From contig DASXAO010000084.1 of NCBI GenBank assembly GCA_036406675.1, positions 62,001 through 126,000 of the forward strand: a stretch of DNA of 64,000 nucleotides, read 5' to 3'. The notes beneath the pieces are model-generated. The model saw only the letters and a program-made list of their open reading frames with translations. It was not told the DNA's origin and did not search any database. Numbering within the stretch: the first letter of the stretch is position 1; every line of letters starts with the position of its first letter. The DNA is from SCGC-AG-212-J23 sp036406675 (GTDB taxonomy: Bacteria; Pseudomonadota; Gammaproteobacteria; Burkholderiales; SG8-39). Both the position numbers and the translations under genes were made by a program. Of this stretch, positions 50,684-58,595 are shown in pieces.

Positions 50684-51169
50684 ATGGCCAAGCCAGCAAG
50701 GAACACGATCTGCCTTTGGTATGACGGCGACGCCGAGGATGCCGCGCGATTCTATGCCAAGACCTTTCCCGATTCATCCGTCGGCGCGGTGATGCGCGCG
50801 CCGGGAGACTTTCCGGACGGGAAAAGCGGCGACGTGCTGACAGTCGAATTCACGGTGCTGGGAATTCCCTGCCTCGGGCTCAACGGCGGGCCCGCGTTCA
50901 AGCACAGCGAAGCTTTCTCGTTCCAGGTCGCAACCGCCGACCAGGCCGAAACCGATCGCTACTGGAACGCGATCGTCGACAACGGCGGCCAAGAGAGCGC
51001 GTGCGGCTGGTGCAAGGACAAGTGGGGCTTGTCCTGGCAGATTACGCCGATCGCCCTGACCAGGGCAGTCACCGATCCCGACCGCGCCGCCGCCAAGCGC
51101 GCGTTCGACGCGATGATGCAGATGCGAAAGATCGACGTCGCCGCAATCGAGGCGGCGCACCGCGGTTGA
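50684..51169 (+). CDS. VOC-family (PhnB / 3-demethylubiquinone-type) protein
   Basis: 161 residues: NTICLWYDGDAEDAARFYAKTFPDSSV at the start, VEFTVLGIPCLGLNGGPAFKHSEAFSF, and CGWCKDKWGLSWQITP. This matches glyoxalase-fold proteins of the PhnB/DUF1428 type. Metal-binding residues are incomplete, and there is a conserved Cys pair (CGWC). The ATG at 50684 is preferred since GGAGGATG precedes it; the upstream ATG at 50672 has no such site. Confidence 0.85.
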   Translation: MAKPARNTICLWYDGDAEDAARFYAKTFPDSSVGAVMRAPGDFPDGKSGDVLTVEFTVLGIPCLGLNGGPAFKHSEAFSFQVATADQAETDRYWNAIVDNGGQESACGWCKDKWGLSWQITPIALTRAVTDPDRAAAKRAFDAMMQMRKIDVAAIEAAHRG

Positions 51170-51193
51170 GGTTGCATTGTCGGGAGGGTAGCC

Positions 51194-52222
51194 ATGATCC
51201 GAACGCTCGCCGTCGTGGCCGCCGCGCTGCTTGCCGGCTGCGGCGCGATGTCGCCCAAGGCTGACGAGGAGGTGGTCCAGGAGACGTTCATGGTCCCGTC
51301 GCTCGACCCGGGGATCACGCTGCACGTGCGGAACAAGCACTTCGCAGGCAAGGCGTCGTACGGACCCGGGCGGATCGTGCTCTTCGTGCACGGCGCGACC
51401 TTCCCGTCGGAGACGATGTTCGACATCGACCTGCCGGGCGGCTCGTGGATGGAGCACGCGGCGAAGCGCGGCTTCGACGCCTACCTCGTCGATATCCGCG
51501 GCTACGGACGCTCCACGCGGCCCGCGGCGATGAGCGAGCCGCCGGCGGCCAACCCGCCCTTCGCCGGCGCGGAAGACGCGGCGCGCGATATCTCGGCGGT
51601 GGTGGATTTCATCCTCAAGCGGCGCAACGCCCAGCGCGTCAGCCTGGTCGGCTGGTCGATGGGCACGACTTTCATGGCGAGGTACGCCTCGCTCAATCCG
51701 GGCAAGGTCGAGAAGCTGGTGCTCTACGCGCCGGTATGGCACGAGCCCACGCTCAAAGCGCCGCCCTACTCCGGCGCCTACCGCACCGGCACGCGCGAAT
51801 CGATCCGGCCGTTCAACACCGCCGGCATCCCCAAGGACCGCGTGGCCGAGATCAGCCCGACAGAGTGGTACGACAAATGGTGGCAGGCGAATCTCGCCAC
51901 CGACCCGGTCGGCGCGGCGCGCACGCCGCCGGTGCTGCGCGCGCCGAACGGCGTGCTGCGCGATCTCAACGACTTCTGGGCGCGCGGGAAGCCCACCTAC
52001 GACGCGGCGGCGGTGCGCGCGCCGACGCTGCTGGTGATGGGCGAGTGGGACGTGATCACGCCGCCCGAGCAGGGGCTCGCCCTCTTCAAGCGCCTGGTCA
52101 ACGCCAAGGAGCGGCGGGTGATGGTGCTCTCGGAGGGCTCGCACTCGATGGGCGTGGAGAAGAACCGCTTGCACCTCATCCGCGAGGTGCAGGGCTTCCT
52201 CGAGGAGCCCGCCGAGCCGTAA
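51194..52222 (+). CDS. Alpha/beta-hydrolase lipoprotein
   Basis: 342 residues. The lipobox AGCGA at Cys16 predicts a lipoprotein. The hydrolase core is FVHGATFPSETMFD, VDIRGYGRSTRP, VGWSMGTTF (Ser nucleophile), LLVMGEWDVITPPEQ (acid) and SEGSHSMGVE (His). It resembles serine esterase/peptidase enzymes attached to the envelope. The gap to the VOC gene is 24 bases, so it may be co-transcribed. Confidence 0.83.
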   Translation: MIRTLAVVAAALLAGCGAMSPKADEEVVQETFMVPSLDPGITLHVRNKHFAGKASYGPGRIVLFVHGATFPSETMFDIDLPGGSWMEHAAKRGFDAYLVDIRGYGRSTRPAAMSEPPAANPPFAGAEDAARDISAVVDFILKRRNAQRVSLVGWSMGTTFMARYASLNPGKVEKLVLYAPVWHEPTLKAPPYSGAYRTGTRESIRPFNTAGIPKDRVAEISPTEWYDKWWQANLATDPVGAARTPPVLRAPNGVLRDLNDFWARGKPTYDAAAVRAPTLLVMGEWDVITPPEQGLALFKRLVNAKERRVMVLSEGSHSMGVEKNRLHLIREVQGFLEEPAEP

Positions 52223-52249
52223 GGGGCCGATGGGCCGTCAGTAAGAGGT

Positions 52250-53089
52250 TCATCGGCGTGTCAGCCTCTTCTGGTACTTGTAGATCTCGGTGTGGTCGGC
52301 CTCGCGCGGCAGTTTTTTCTGCGCCGCGCGCCAGTGCTTCAGGGTTTCCTTCAGGAACGGCGTTTTCAGCTTCAGCCCGCGCGCCAGCTCGGCGGCGATG
52401 CCGACGTCCTTCGCCATCAGCGCGAGCTTGAATCCCGAGTTGAAGGCGCCGGTGAGCACGTCCTGCGGGATCTTGCGCGCGGTGGTGTGGTTTCGGCCGG
52501 TCGAGGCGTTGATCGCGTCGAGCATCGGCGCCGGATCGAGCCCGAGCTTCTCGGCGATCAGCAGCATCTCGAATCCCGCCAGCGTGCCGGCGGCGCCGAG
52601 GTAGTTGTTGAGCGCCTTTACTGCATGGCCGGCTCCCAGCGGACCCACATGGAAGATCTGGTTTCCCAGCTTCTGCAGAACCGGAAGCACCTTGGCGAAG
52701 GCCGCCTTCTCGCCGCCGGCCATGATCGACAGCGTCGCGTCCTTGGCCTTGAACTTCGCGCCCGACACCGGCGCGTCGACCATTCCGATCTGGTTCTTCG
52801 AAAGCGCGAGTCCCAGGGCGCGCGTGCCGGCCGGATCGGATGAGCTCATGTCGACCACCACCGCGCCGGGCTCGAGCGAGGGCAAAGCCTCGAGCACCGC
52901 TTCGCGCACCGCATCGCCGTCGGGCAGCATCGTGATCAGCGCATCGGCCCCTTCGGCCGCCGCGCGCGCCGATTTCCGGTTGCCCTTCCGGTTCAGGTCG
53001 AAGGACTGGACGCTGAACCCGGCGGCCTCCAGGTTCGCGGCCATCAGTTGCCCCATGACGCCGAGGCCGATGAAAGCGATGGTTTTCAA
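52250..53089 (-). CDS. 3-hydroxyisobutyrate-dehydrogenase-like NAD(P)-dependent dehydrogenase
   Basis: 279 residues: the Rossmann motif FIGLGVMGQLMAANL (6-20), DAPVSGA (substrate loop), the catalytic Lys in VKALNNYL, and an all-alpha C-terminal domain (FKLALMAKDVGIAAELA). The start TTG at 53089 overlaps the previous stop (TTGA). Members oxidise beta-hydroxy acids (hydroxyisobutyrate, tartronate semialdehyde); no catabolic partner in the operon narrows this. Confidence 0.9.
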   Translation of the reverse strand: MKTIAFIGLGVMGQLMAANLEAAGFSVQSFDLNRKGNRKSARAAAEGADALITMLPDGDAVREAVLEALPSLEPGAVVVDMSSSDPAGTRALGLALSKNQIGMVDAPVSGAKFKAKDATLSIMAGGEKAAFAKVLPVLQKLGNQIFHVGPLGAGHAVKALNNYLGAAGTLAGFEMLLIAEKLGLDPAPMLDAINASTGRNHTTARKIPQDVLTGAFNSGFKLALMAKDVGIAAELARGLKLKTPFLKETLKHWRAAQKKLPREADHTEIYKYQKRLTRR

Positions 53090-54213
53090 TTGAGCAGCCC
53101 TCGCGCGGCCTGCCTCACTTCGGGCGAGGAGAAGCGGAAGGCGGCGCGATCCAGCAGGTAGTGAATGAAGCCGGCCGCGAACCCCAGGGCGAGCAGCGCC
53201 GGCACGAAAGGCGAGGAGCGCAGCCACAGCGCCGCAGCGCCGAAGATGCGGTCGGCGTAGGCGTATTCGTCGCTCACCGCCTCCACCTCCATCACCGGCA
53301 GCAGCAGGGTGGAGACGACGGCGAGCACGAGCAGCACCGCCCAGCCGCGCCGGTTGATCGGCGCCAACAGCCGCTGCCAGTGCGAGCCGGCGGCCTGGAC
53401 TCCGCCGGAAGCCGCCAGCGAAGTGAGGCCCATCGCGGCGCTCCAGTGCTGCACGCTCCACAGCACGATGAAGAGGAACGGGTCGCGCGCGAGAAAGGCG
53501 AACAGCACCATGGCCGACACGCCGAGGACGTAGGCCACGCGCGGCGGCGAGGGACGCGGCGAGCGCAGTTCGACGCCCAGCATCAGAATGGTCAGAATCA
53601 AGACGAAGACGATGCCGGCGTCGTGCAGCATGCGTGCGAGCACCCTCGACCCGCCCGCCCCCAGCAGCGGGTCGATCCAGCTCTCCTGGAAGGCGATCGA
53701 TCCGGAGAGGGCCTCGGCCAGGACGACGAAACCGCCGCCTACGACGAGCGCGAACCACCGATCGTGCCGTCGCGCGACCGGGTCCGATCCGCGTCCCGAG
53801 CGTGCGCGGTAGAGGCTGAGCAGCCCGAAGTGCTGAGCGGCAAAGTGGTAGCTCACCAGCAGGTAGTCCGCGACGGCGAAGCAGACGACGCGCTCGGTCA
53901 GCGGCATCGGCAGCACGCTCTCGGGAGCGAGGAGCAGTCCGAAGCAGGCCACGGCGATGGCCAAGGGGGCCATTACGAAGCGCAGCCGCTGCGTGGCGAG
54001 CAGAGGGCGGTAGGCCGGGGTCGCGTAGGCCAGCCAGGCCGACGACACGCGGTGGCCGAACCACAGGGGCACCGTGAGGGCGAAGAAGAGGCCATCTACC
54101 GGGCTCGCCCGCAGGTCGTCATGACCCCGCGCCAGCAGAAGGACCAGGGGGGCCAGCCACAGCGGGTTCAGGACCCAGACGAGGTCCCAGGCAGGGCTCT
54201 TGATCCAGCGCAT
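53086..54213 (-). CDS. Multi-pass membrane protein
   Basis: 375 residues from the ATG at 54213 (MRWIKSPAWDLVW), with about eight to nine hydrophobic segments and short loops, including FGHRVSSAWLAYATPAYRP and VSYHFAAQHFGLLSLYRAR, whose His residues lie near helix ends. This pattern resembles small integral membrane proteins with a histidine-rich active site, but I cannot name the family. Its stop overlaps the dehydrogenase start, giving translational coupling. An ATG at 54231 or 54360 would also fit the reading frame. Confidence 0.7.
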   Translation of the reverse strand: MRWIKSPAWDLVWVLNPLWLAPLVLLLARGHDDLRASPVDGLFFALTVPLWFGHRVSSAWLAYATPAYRPLLATQRLRFVMAPLAIAVACFGLLLAPESVLPMPLTERVVCFAVADYLLVSYHFAAQHFGLLSLYRARSGRGSDPVARRHDRWFALVVGGGFVVLAEALSGSIAFQESWIDPLLGAGGSRVLARMLHDAGIVFVLILTILMLGVELRSPRPSPPRVAYVLGVSAMVLFAFLARDPFLFIVLWSVQHWSAAMGLTSLAASGGVQAAGSHWQRLLAPINRRGWAVLLVLAVVSTLLLPVMEVEAVSDEYAYADRIFGAAALWLRSSPFVPALLALGFAAGFIHYLLDRAAFRFSSPEVRQAARGLLN

Positions 54214-54262
54214 GGGAGCAAAAGGTAGCATGCACGTTCGGCAATCCGGGAAGCGGCTCGAG

Positions 54263-54916
54263 ATGCAATCGAAAAGTGCATCCGTACTTCTGCTGGGCGT
54301 CCTACTCGGCGCTGCCGCCGCCTGCAACGCGGCGCAGCCCGGCGGGGACAACGCGTTCACGCTCTACGCCGGCTATCGCGACGGCGGCAGGTTCACCGAC
54401 GTCACCAGCGGGAGCAAGCTCCCCATCGAAGCTTCGGGGGTCGGCGCCGTCAGTCTCGATATCGGGCTGAACCCCCAGGCAGGCACCCAGATACAGATCT
54501 ACCTTTCGCGGCAGCGCTCGGAGGTGGACGCGCGGCTGGCCGCTCAGCCGGTCTCTTCGGCTGCGCCCGTCCCGGCGAAGTTCCCGCTGGCGGTGACGTA
54601 CGCACACGTGGGGGGGACCATCTTCCCAGGATTGAAGATCGGGCAGGGCGCGTATCTCGCCGGGGGGCTTGGCGCCACGCTGTTCGAGCCGGACCTCCAG
54701 GGACTGGCGAACGAGCTGCGGCCGTCCATCAGCCTGGGAATCGGATACCAGCTGCCGCTCGGCGGGCGCGTGGCGCTGCGCTTCGAAGCGCGCGGCTACG
54801 CCACCCTGGTCAACAGCAGCAGCGCGCTGTTCTGCTCGGGCGGCTGCGCACTCTCCATCAAGGGCGACACCGTCACGCAGGGCGATATCCTGCTCGGACT
54901 CGCTTTCACGTACTAG
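54263..54916 (+). CDS. Outer-membrane beta-barrel protein
   Basis: 217 residues with a signal peptide (ending CNAAQ) and amphipathic strands alternating with short turns (FTLYAGYRDGG, IQIYLSRQRSEV, GAYLAGGLGATLFEP, ISLGIGYQLPLG, VALRFEARGYATL), ending LLGLAFTY. A Cys pair in FCSGGCAL is in a loop. It is an eight-stranded-type barrel of unknown function. It is divergent from the membrane-protein gene; start ATG could be 54230 or 54263. Confidence 0.75.
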   Translation: MQSKSASVLLLGVLLGAAAACNAAQPGGDNAFTLYAGYRDGGRFTDVTSGSKLPIEASGVGAVSLDIGLNPQAGTQIQIYLSRQRSEVDARLAAQPVSSAAPVPAKFPLAVTYAHVGGTIFPGLKIGQGAYLAGGLGATLFEPDLQGLANELRPSISLGIGYQLPLGGRVALRFEARGYATLVNSSSALFCSGGCALSIKGDTVTQGDILLGLAFTY

Positions 54917-54968
54917 CGAAAAGAAAACCCGCGCCGCAGCCCGGGTGTGGGTTGACGCGCAGACGCGG

Positions 54969-56345
54969 CTACAGCGAGCGCAGGAAGTTGAGGATGTCCT
55001 GCTTGGTCCGCTCGCCGAGGTTGTTGAAGCCGTTGATGACGCCGTTCGCTTCGGAGCCGTTGCTCGAATGCTCGCGGATGGCGCGCTCGAGATCCGAAGT
55101 GCGCCCGTCGTGCAGGAAGAAGATCCGCTGACCGAGACCCCACAGCGGCGCGGTGCGGAATTCCCTCGGGCCCGCCTCGCCCTGGCTCACGCCGTCGGCG
55201 AGTCCGTCGCCCATGTCGTGCACCAGGAGGTCGGAGAACAGGTTCACGGGCCTTTCGCTGAGCGCCGCGACCGTCGACTTGCTGGTGGTGAACGAGGGCG
55301 TGTGGCACAGCGCGCAGCCGATGTCGCTGAACTTCTGCTTGCCGTTCGCGATCGAGGTGGATCCTCCGGGCGTGTTCGGAGAAGGCTGCGGCGCATCGAG
55401 AAAGCGCATGAAGTTCGAGAACCTCTCGATGCCCCCGAGAACCTCCACCGGCGTTGCGGCGTCGAAGTTGGTGACGTCGTTCGGGACCCGCGCGAACCGG
55501 CATTCGGGCGCTTCCTCGCGCTCGGTCTGGAACAGCTCGTTGGTAATGCCCATCTCGACGTTGTAGGCCTCGCCCGAGAACAGCAGCAGCGACTTGTTCT
55601 GCGCCTTCCAGCCGAAGCGCGCGATCGTGCCGTCGTTGCCGTTGTTGTTGGTCATGCCGGTGATGGTGCGGCCCGCGACGTGGAAGTTCGGCTTGCCCCG
55701 GATGCCCAGGGACTGCTTGCGCGACGCGTTGCTCGCCTGGTTCGCGAGGATCTGCGCATCGGGGATCTGCTCGATCAGCCCGGCGCCGAAGGTGGGCGTG
55801 GGAATGCGGAAGATGACGTTCCGATTGGCGAGCTGCGTCGCGAAGTCCGGTTGTTCGAGCGTGCAGCCGTCGGCTCCGGTGCGGCCGGTGATCGTGAACA
55901 GCGCGTGCACGCCGCCGTCGGCAGTCCCATCCGGATTCTTCACGAAGCGTGCCTCGCGCACCGGCCCGTTCTCGCGGATGAAGGAGGGAAGCGTGTCGGT
56001 TCCGCCGTCCTTCGCGGCGAACGCGGCCTGGGGATTCACGAACGGACTGGTGCCGCCGAGCGCGGGCTGGATGTGGCAGCCGCCGCAGCTGTCGAGGTTC
56101 ATGCGCGGGCCGAGACCTTCGTCTACTTCTTCGGCGGCCGCGAAATCGGCCGCGCCCGAGTCGAAGAACGCGCGCTGGTTCGCGGTCAAGTTCGCGAACG
56201 GCCTGCCGGCGCCTGCCCCTCCGCCGCGCACGCCGGGATCGCTGGCGTTGAAATTGAACTGGGAAGACGCGAGCTCGACCTTGGACAAGAACAGTGCAGC
56301 GATCGAGCCTGCCAACAGCGAGGATGTTACGAGCCTCCTATTCAT
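54969..56345 (-). CDS. Di-haem oxidoreductase (DUF1111/thiol-oxidoreductase-like)
   Basis: 458 residues with a signal peptide (about 1-27). Haem motifs are CGGCH (about 83-87) and CALCHTP (about 344-350), and the shared domain between them contains GLIEQIPDAQILANQAS. The C-terminal segment (EFRTAPLWGLGQRIFFLHDGR) is the DUF1111 signature. The protein probably transfers electrons in the periplasm. A divergent LysR regulator starts 128 bases away and may control it. Confidence 0.87.
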   Translation of the reverse strand: MNRRLVTSSLLAGSIAALFLSKVELASSQFNFNASDPGVRGGGAGAGRPFANLTANQRAFFDSGAADFAAAEEVDEGLGPRMNLDSCGGCHIQPALGGTSPFVNPQAAFAAKDGGTDTLPSFIRENGPVREARFVKNPDGTADGGVHALFTITGRTGADGCTLEQPDFATQLANRNVIFRIPTPTFGAGLIEQIPDAQILANQASNASRKQSLGIRGKPNFHVAGRTITGMTNNNGNDGTIARFGWKAQNKSLLLFSGEAYNVEMGITNELFQTEREEAPECRFARVPNDVTNFDAATPVEVLGGIERFSNFMRFLDAPQPSPNTPGGSTSIANGKQKFSDIGCALCHTPSFTTSKSTVAALSERPVNLFSDLLVHDMGDGLADGVSQGEAGPREFRTAPLWGLGQRIFFLHDGRTSDLERAIREHSSNGSEANGVINGFNNLGERTKQDILNFLRSL

Positions 56346-56472
56346 GCTTGTTACCTCCTTGAAAGTTCATCTCACCATGCGTGTTCCATCGCGCGTAAGA
56401 TGATCAAACTGGTGTCGCGATTCGCAATGGTTATTGGGCAGCCGCGGAATTAGCACAGAACGGTTAGTACTC

Positions 56473-57378
56473 ATGACGCTCAACCAGATCCGGGATTTCA
56501 TAGCCGTGGTGGAGTCCGGCGGCATCCGCGCCGCGGCGCGCAAGCTGGGGGTGTCGCAGCCCGCGATTACGCGAAGCGTGCGGGGCCTGGAAACCGAGCT
56601 GCGCGCGCGTCTGCTTCGCAGGACCCCGACCGGCGTCGTGCCCACCGAGCCCGGGCGCGCTCTGTTCGCTCGGGCGCGCGCCGCGCAGGCCGAGCTGCGC
56701 AAGGCCGAAGAGGAGGTCGACGAGCTGGGCCAGAGAGCGGGCGCCGTGGCCTTCGGCGTCTCGCCGACCGCGGCGATCGTGGTGCCCGAGGCCCTTGCGC
56801 GCTTCCGCCAGCAGTTTCCGCAGGCGCGAATTCACATCGCCGAGGGCCTTCCCCACTCGCTCATTCCGATGGTGCGCGACGAAACGCTCGACTTCGCGAT
56901 CTGCCGGAGGGCCCTCGTCCAGCTCGACTCCGGCCTCGCGTTCCGGCCGCTGTTCCGCAACGACTTCGCGGTCGTGGCGCGCAAGGGCCATCCGCTCGAG
57001 AAGGCGAGCTCGCTCGCACGGCTCGTCGACGAGTGCTGGACCTCGCTGATTCCGCTGGACGCCCCCGATGGCCCATTCGCCCAGGCGTTTTCGCCGACCG
57101 GATTGCCCGTCCCGAAGCAGGTGACCCAGTGCGAGTCCTACAACACGGCGGTCAGGCTGATCGCGAAGACCGACATGCTCGGCTTCCTGGTGCGGCAGCT
57201 CCTCTGCGATCCGCTGCTGGGCGATCTCCTGGTGGAAATACCGGTCGCCGAGCCGCTGCCGTCTTTCGCCGTCGGCATTTTCACGCGCACCGGAGCGCCG
57301 CTCACGCAGGCTGCCGCTGCGATGGCCAAAGCGGTGATCGCCGCGGCGCGCCCGGGCCGTCCGGCCTATTCGCCCTGA
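56473..57378 (+). CDS. LysR-family transcriptional regulator
   Basis: 301 residues from the ATG at 56473. The winged HTH is at 5-65 (FIAVVESGGIRAAARKLGVSQPAITRSVRGLE) and the LysR substrate-binding domain follows at about 90-290. LysR proteins usually regulate a divergent neighbour, here the di-haem oxidoreductase. The effector is unknown. An upstream ATG at 56434 adds 13 residues without HTH match and is less likely. Confidence 0.9.
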   Translation: MTLNQIRDFIAVVESGGIRAAARKLGVSQPAITRSVRGLETELRARLLRRTPTGVVPTEPGRALFARARAAQAELRKAEEEVDELGQRAGAVAFGVSPTAAIVVPEALARFRQQFPQARIHIAEGLPHSLIPMVRDETLDFAICRRALVQLDSGLAFRPLFRNDFAVVARKGHPLEKASSLARLVDECWTSLIPLDAPDGPFAQAFSPTGLPVPKQVTQCESYNTAVRLIAKTDMLGFLVRQLLCDPLLGDLLVEIPVAEPLPSFAVGIFTRTGAPLTQAAAAMAKAVIAAARPGRPAYSP

Positions 57379-57382
57379 GGTC

Positions 57383-57835
57383 TCACTCGAGCGTGACTTC
57401 GAAAGAGACGAGGCGGCCGTTCTCCGTCGTGGCGCGGAGCTGAGCGCGCGAGGGGAGGCGAAGCGCAAGACCCGTCGCTTGCGTGCCCGCGGGCAAATTG
57501 AACCGCGCGCGCAGCTCGTCCTCGGTCATGCCCTTGTGGATGCCCTCGACCGCGATGTTCGACGTGATCAGCGGCGTCGGCCTGCAGGTCATGCCGGCCG
57601 GCGCGGAGGAAAGCACGCGGAAGGTCGTGAGGACGTCCCAGTTGCCCGCCGCGCCGCTCGAGAGCACGACCCAGGTCTCTTCGAACGGCACCTCGGCGCG
57701 GTAGCAGAGCTCGTCGGCGCCTTCGCTGCTCTGCACGAGCGGCGTGTTGCCGATGCGTGCGAGCGCGCCCGAGAGGCGGTCCTTGCCGAGCTGCAAGCCC
57801 ATCAGCTCCTGGGCGCCGGCGGCCGGCACGCGCAC
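57383..57835 (-). CDS. Hypothetical secreted protein (start uncertain)
   Basis: 150 residues in the GTG-start reading. The frame extends upstream into a hydrophobic stretch (ILLFLLLVRVPAAGAQ) that looks like a signal peptide, but no ATG, GTG or TTG initiates it; a rare ATT or a start in the preceding gene would be needed. The mature part has ATGLALRLPSRAQLRATTE and DELRARFNLPAGT, with no recognised domain. It follows the racemase by overlap of the extended frame. Confidence 0.5.
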   Translation of the reverse strand: MRVPAAGAQELMGLQLGKDRLSGALARIGNTPLVQSSEGADELCYRAEVPFEETWVVLSSGAAGNWDVLTTFRVLSSAPAGMTCRPTPLITSNIAVEGIHKGMTEDELRARFNLPAGTQATGLALRLPSRAQLRATTENGRLVSFEVTLE

Positions 57836-57866
57836 CAGCAGCAGAAAGAGAAGAATTACTCCGAGC

Positions 57867-58529
57867 TTATCGATCGGCGAACAGCTGCTTCAGACGGGCC
57901 ACCGCGGAATGCGGGCTGGTGAGCACCCGCCGGCCGGAGAGCGGCGGGATGCCGGCCGCGGCGCGCGCCATCGAGAACTGCCCGAGCATCAAAGCGTCGC
58001 ACCCGCCCAACTCCACCGCGGCTTTCGCGATCAACTGGTCGTGCTCCGCGGCGCGGCCCTGCTTGAGCGCCGCGATCGCGGCGGGCACGGTCCGGGTCTT
58101 GAGCTGCACGCGTATCCCGCGGCTGGACGCAAGCTCCTCCAGCTCCTTCTTGAGCGAAGGGATGCTCGGCTCGAAAGTGACGAGCAGCGCTACGTCGGTG
58201 CCCACCGCCAGGGCTTCGTCGAGCATCGCTTCGTTGGGCTTCAACACCGGCACGCGCACCGCCTGCTTCGCCGCCTCGATCGCGCTGCCGAACGCGGAGC
58301 AGGTGAACAGGATCGCGTCCGCGCCGCAGGCCTCGCAATACCGTGCCAGCCCGACAAAGCGGTCGACGATCCCCGGCGTGATGCCGCCGGCCGCCGTGAG
58401 GTCGGCCGGGAGCGAGTCGTCCAGCAGATGCGTGATCCGCGCGCTGGGCCACAGCTCGCTGAATACCTGGGTCACCGGCTCGATCGCCATCGGCATGGCG
58501 TGGATCAGCGCGATACGGGGAGCTGACAT
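57867..58529 (-). CDS. Aspartate/glutamate/hydantoin racemase family protein
   Basis: 220 residues. The Asp/Glu racemase family features are IALIHAMPMAI, the Cys in FTCSAFGSAIEAA (first catalytic Cys region) and GCDALMLGQFSMA, where the usual second Cys is replaced by Gly-Gln. Absence of the second Cys argues for a decarboxylase or isomerase activity rather than a two-base racemase (arylmalonate decarboxylase-like relatives have one Cys). No partner gene is conclusive. The ATG at 58529 has an acceptable GGGAG upstream. Confidence 0.82.
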   Translation of the reverse strand: MSAPRIALIHAMPMAIEPVTQVFSELWPSARITHLLDDSLPADLTAAGGITPGIVDRFVGLARYCEACGADAILFTCSAFGSAIEAAKQAVRVPVLKPNEAMLDEALAVGTDVALLVTFEPSIPSLKKELEELASSRGIRVQLKTRTVPAAIAALKQGRAAEHDQLIAKAAVELGGCDALMLGQFSMARAAAGIPPLSGRRVLTSPHSAVARLKQLFADR

Positions 58530-58570
58530 GGGGCGGCCATTCTACCCAACATGACGCTCAGCGGTGACAG

Positions 58571-58595
58571 ATCTCCGCCTTAGCGGGGGTGACGC
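58571..58595. repeat. Degenerate REP-type unit (CTCCGCCTTAGCGGGG)
   Basis: AGATCTCCGCCTTAGC followed by GGGGGTGACG, adjacent to the stop of the ThDP gene (58596). Same family as at 38871, with two differences in the left arm. Confidence 0.55.
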
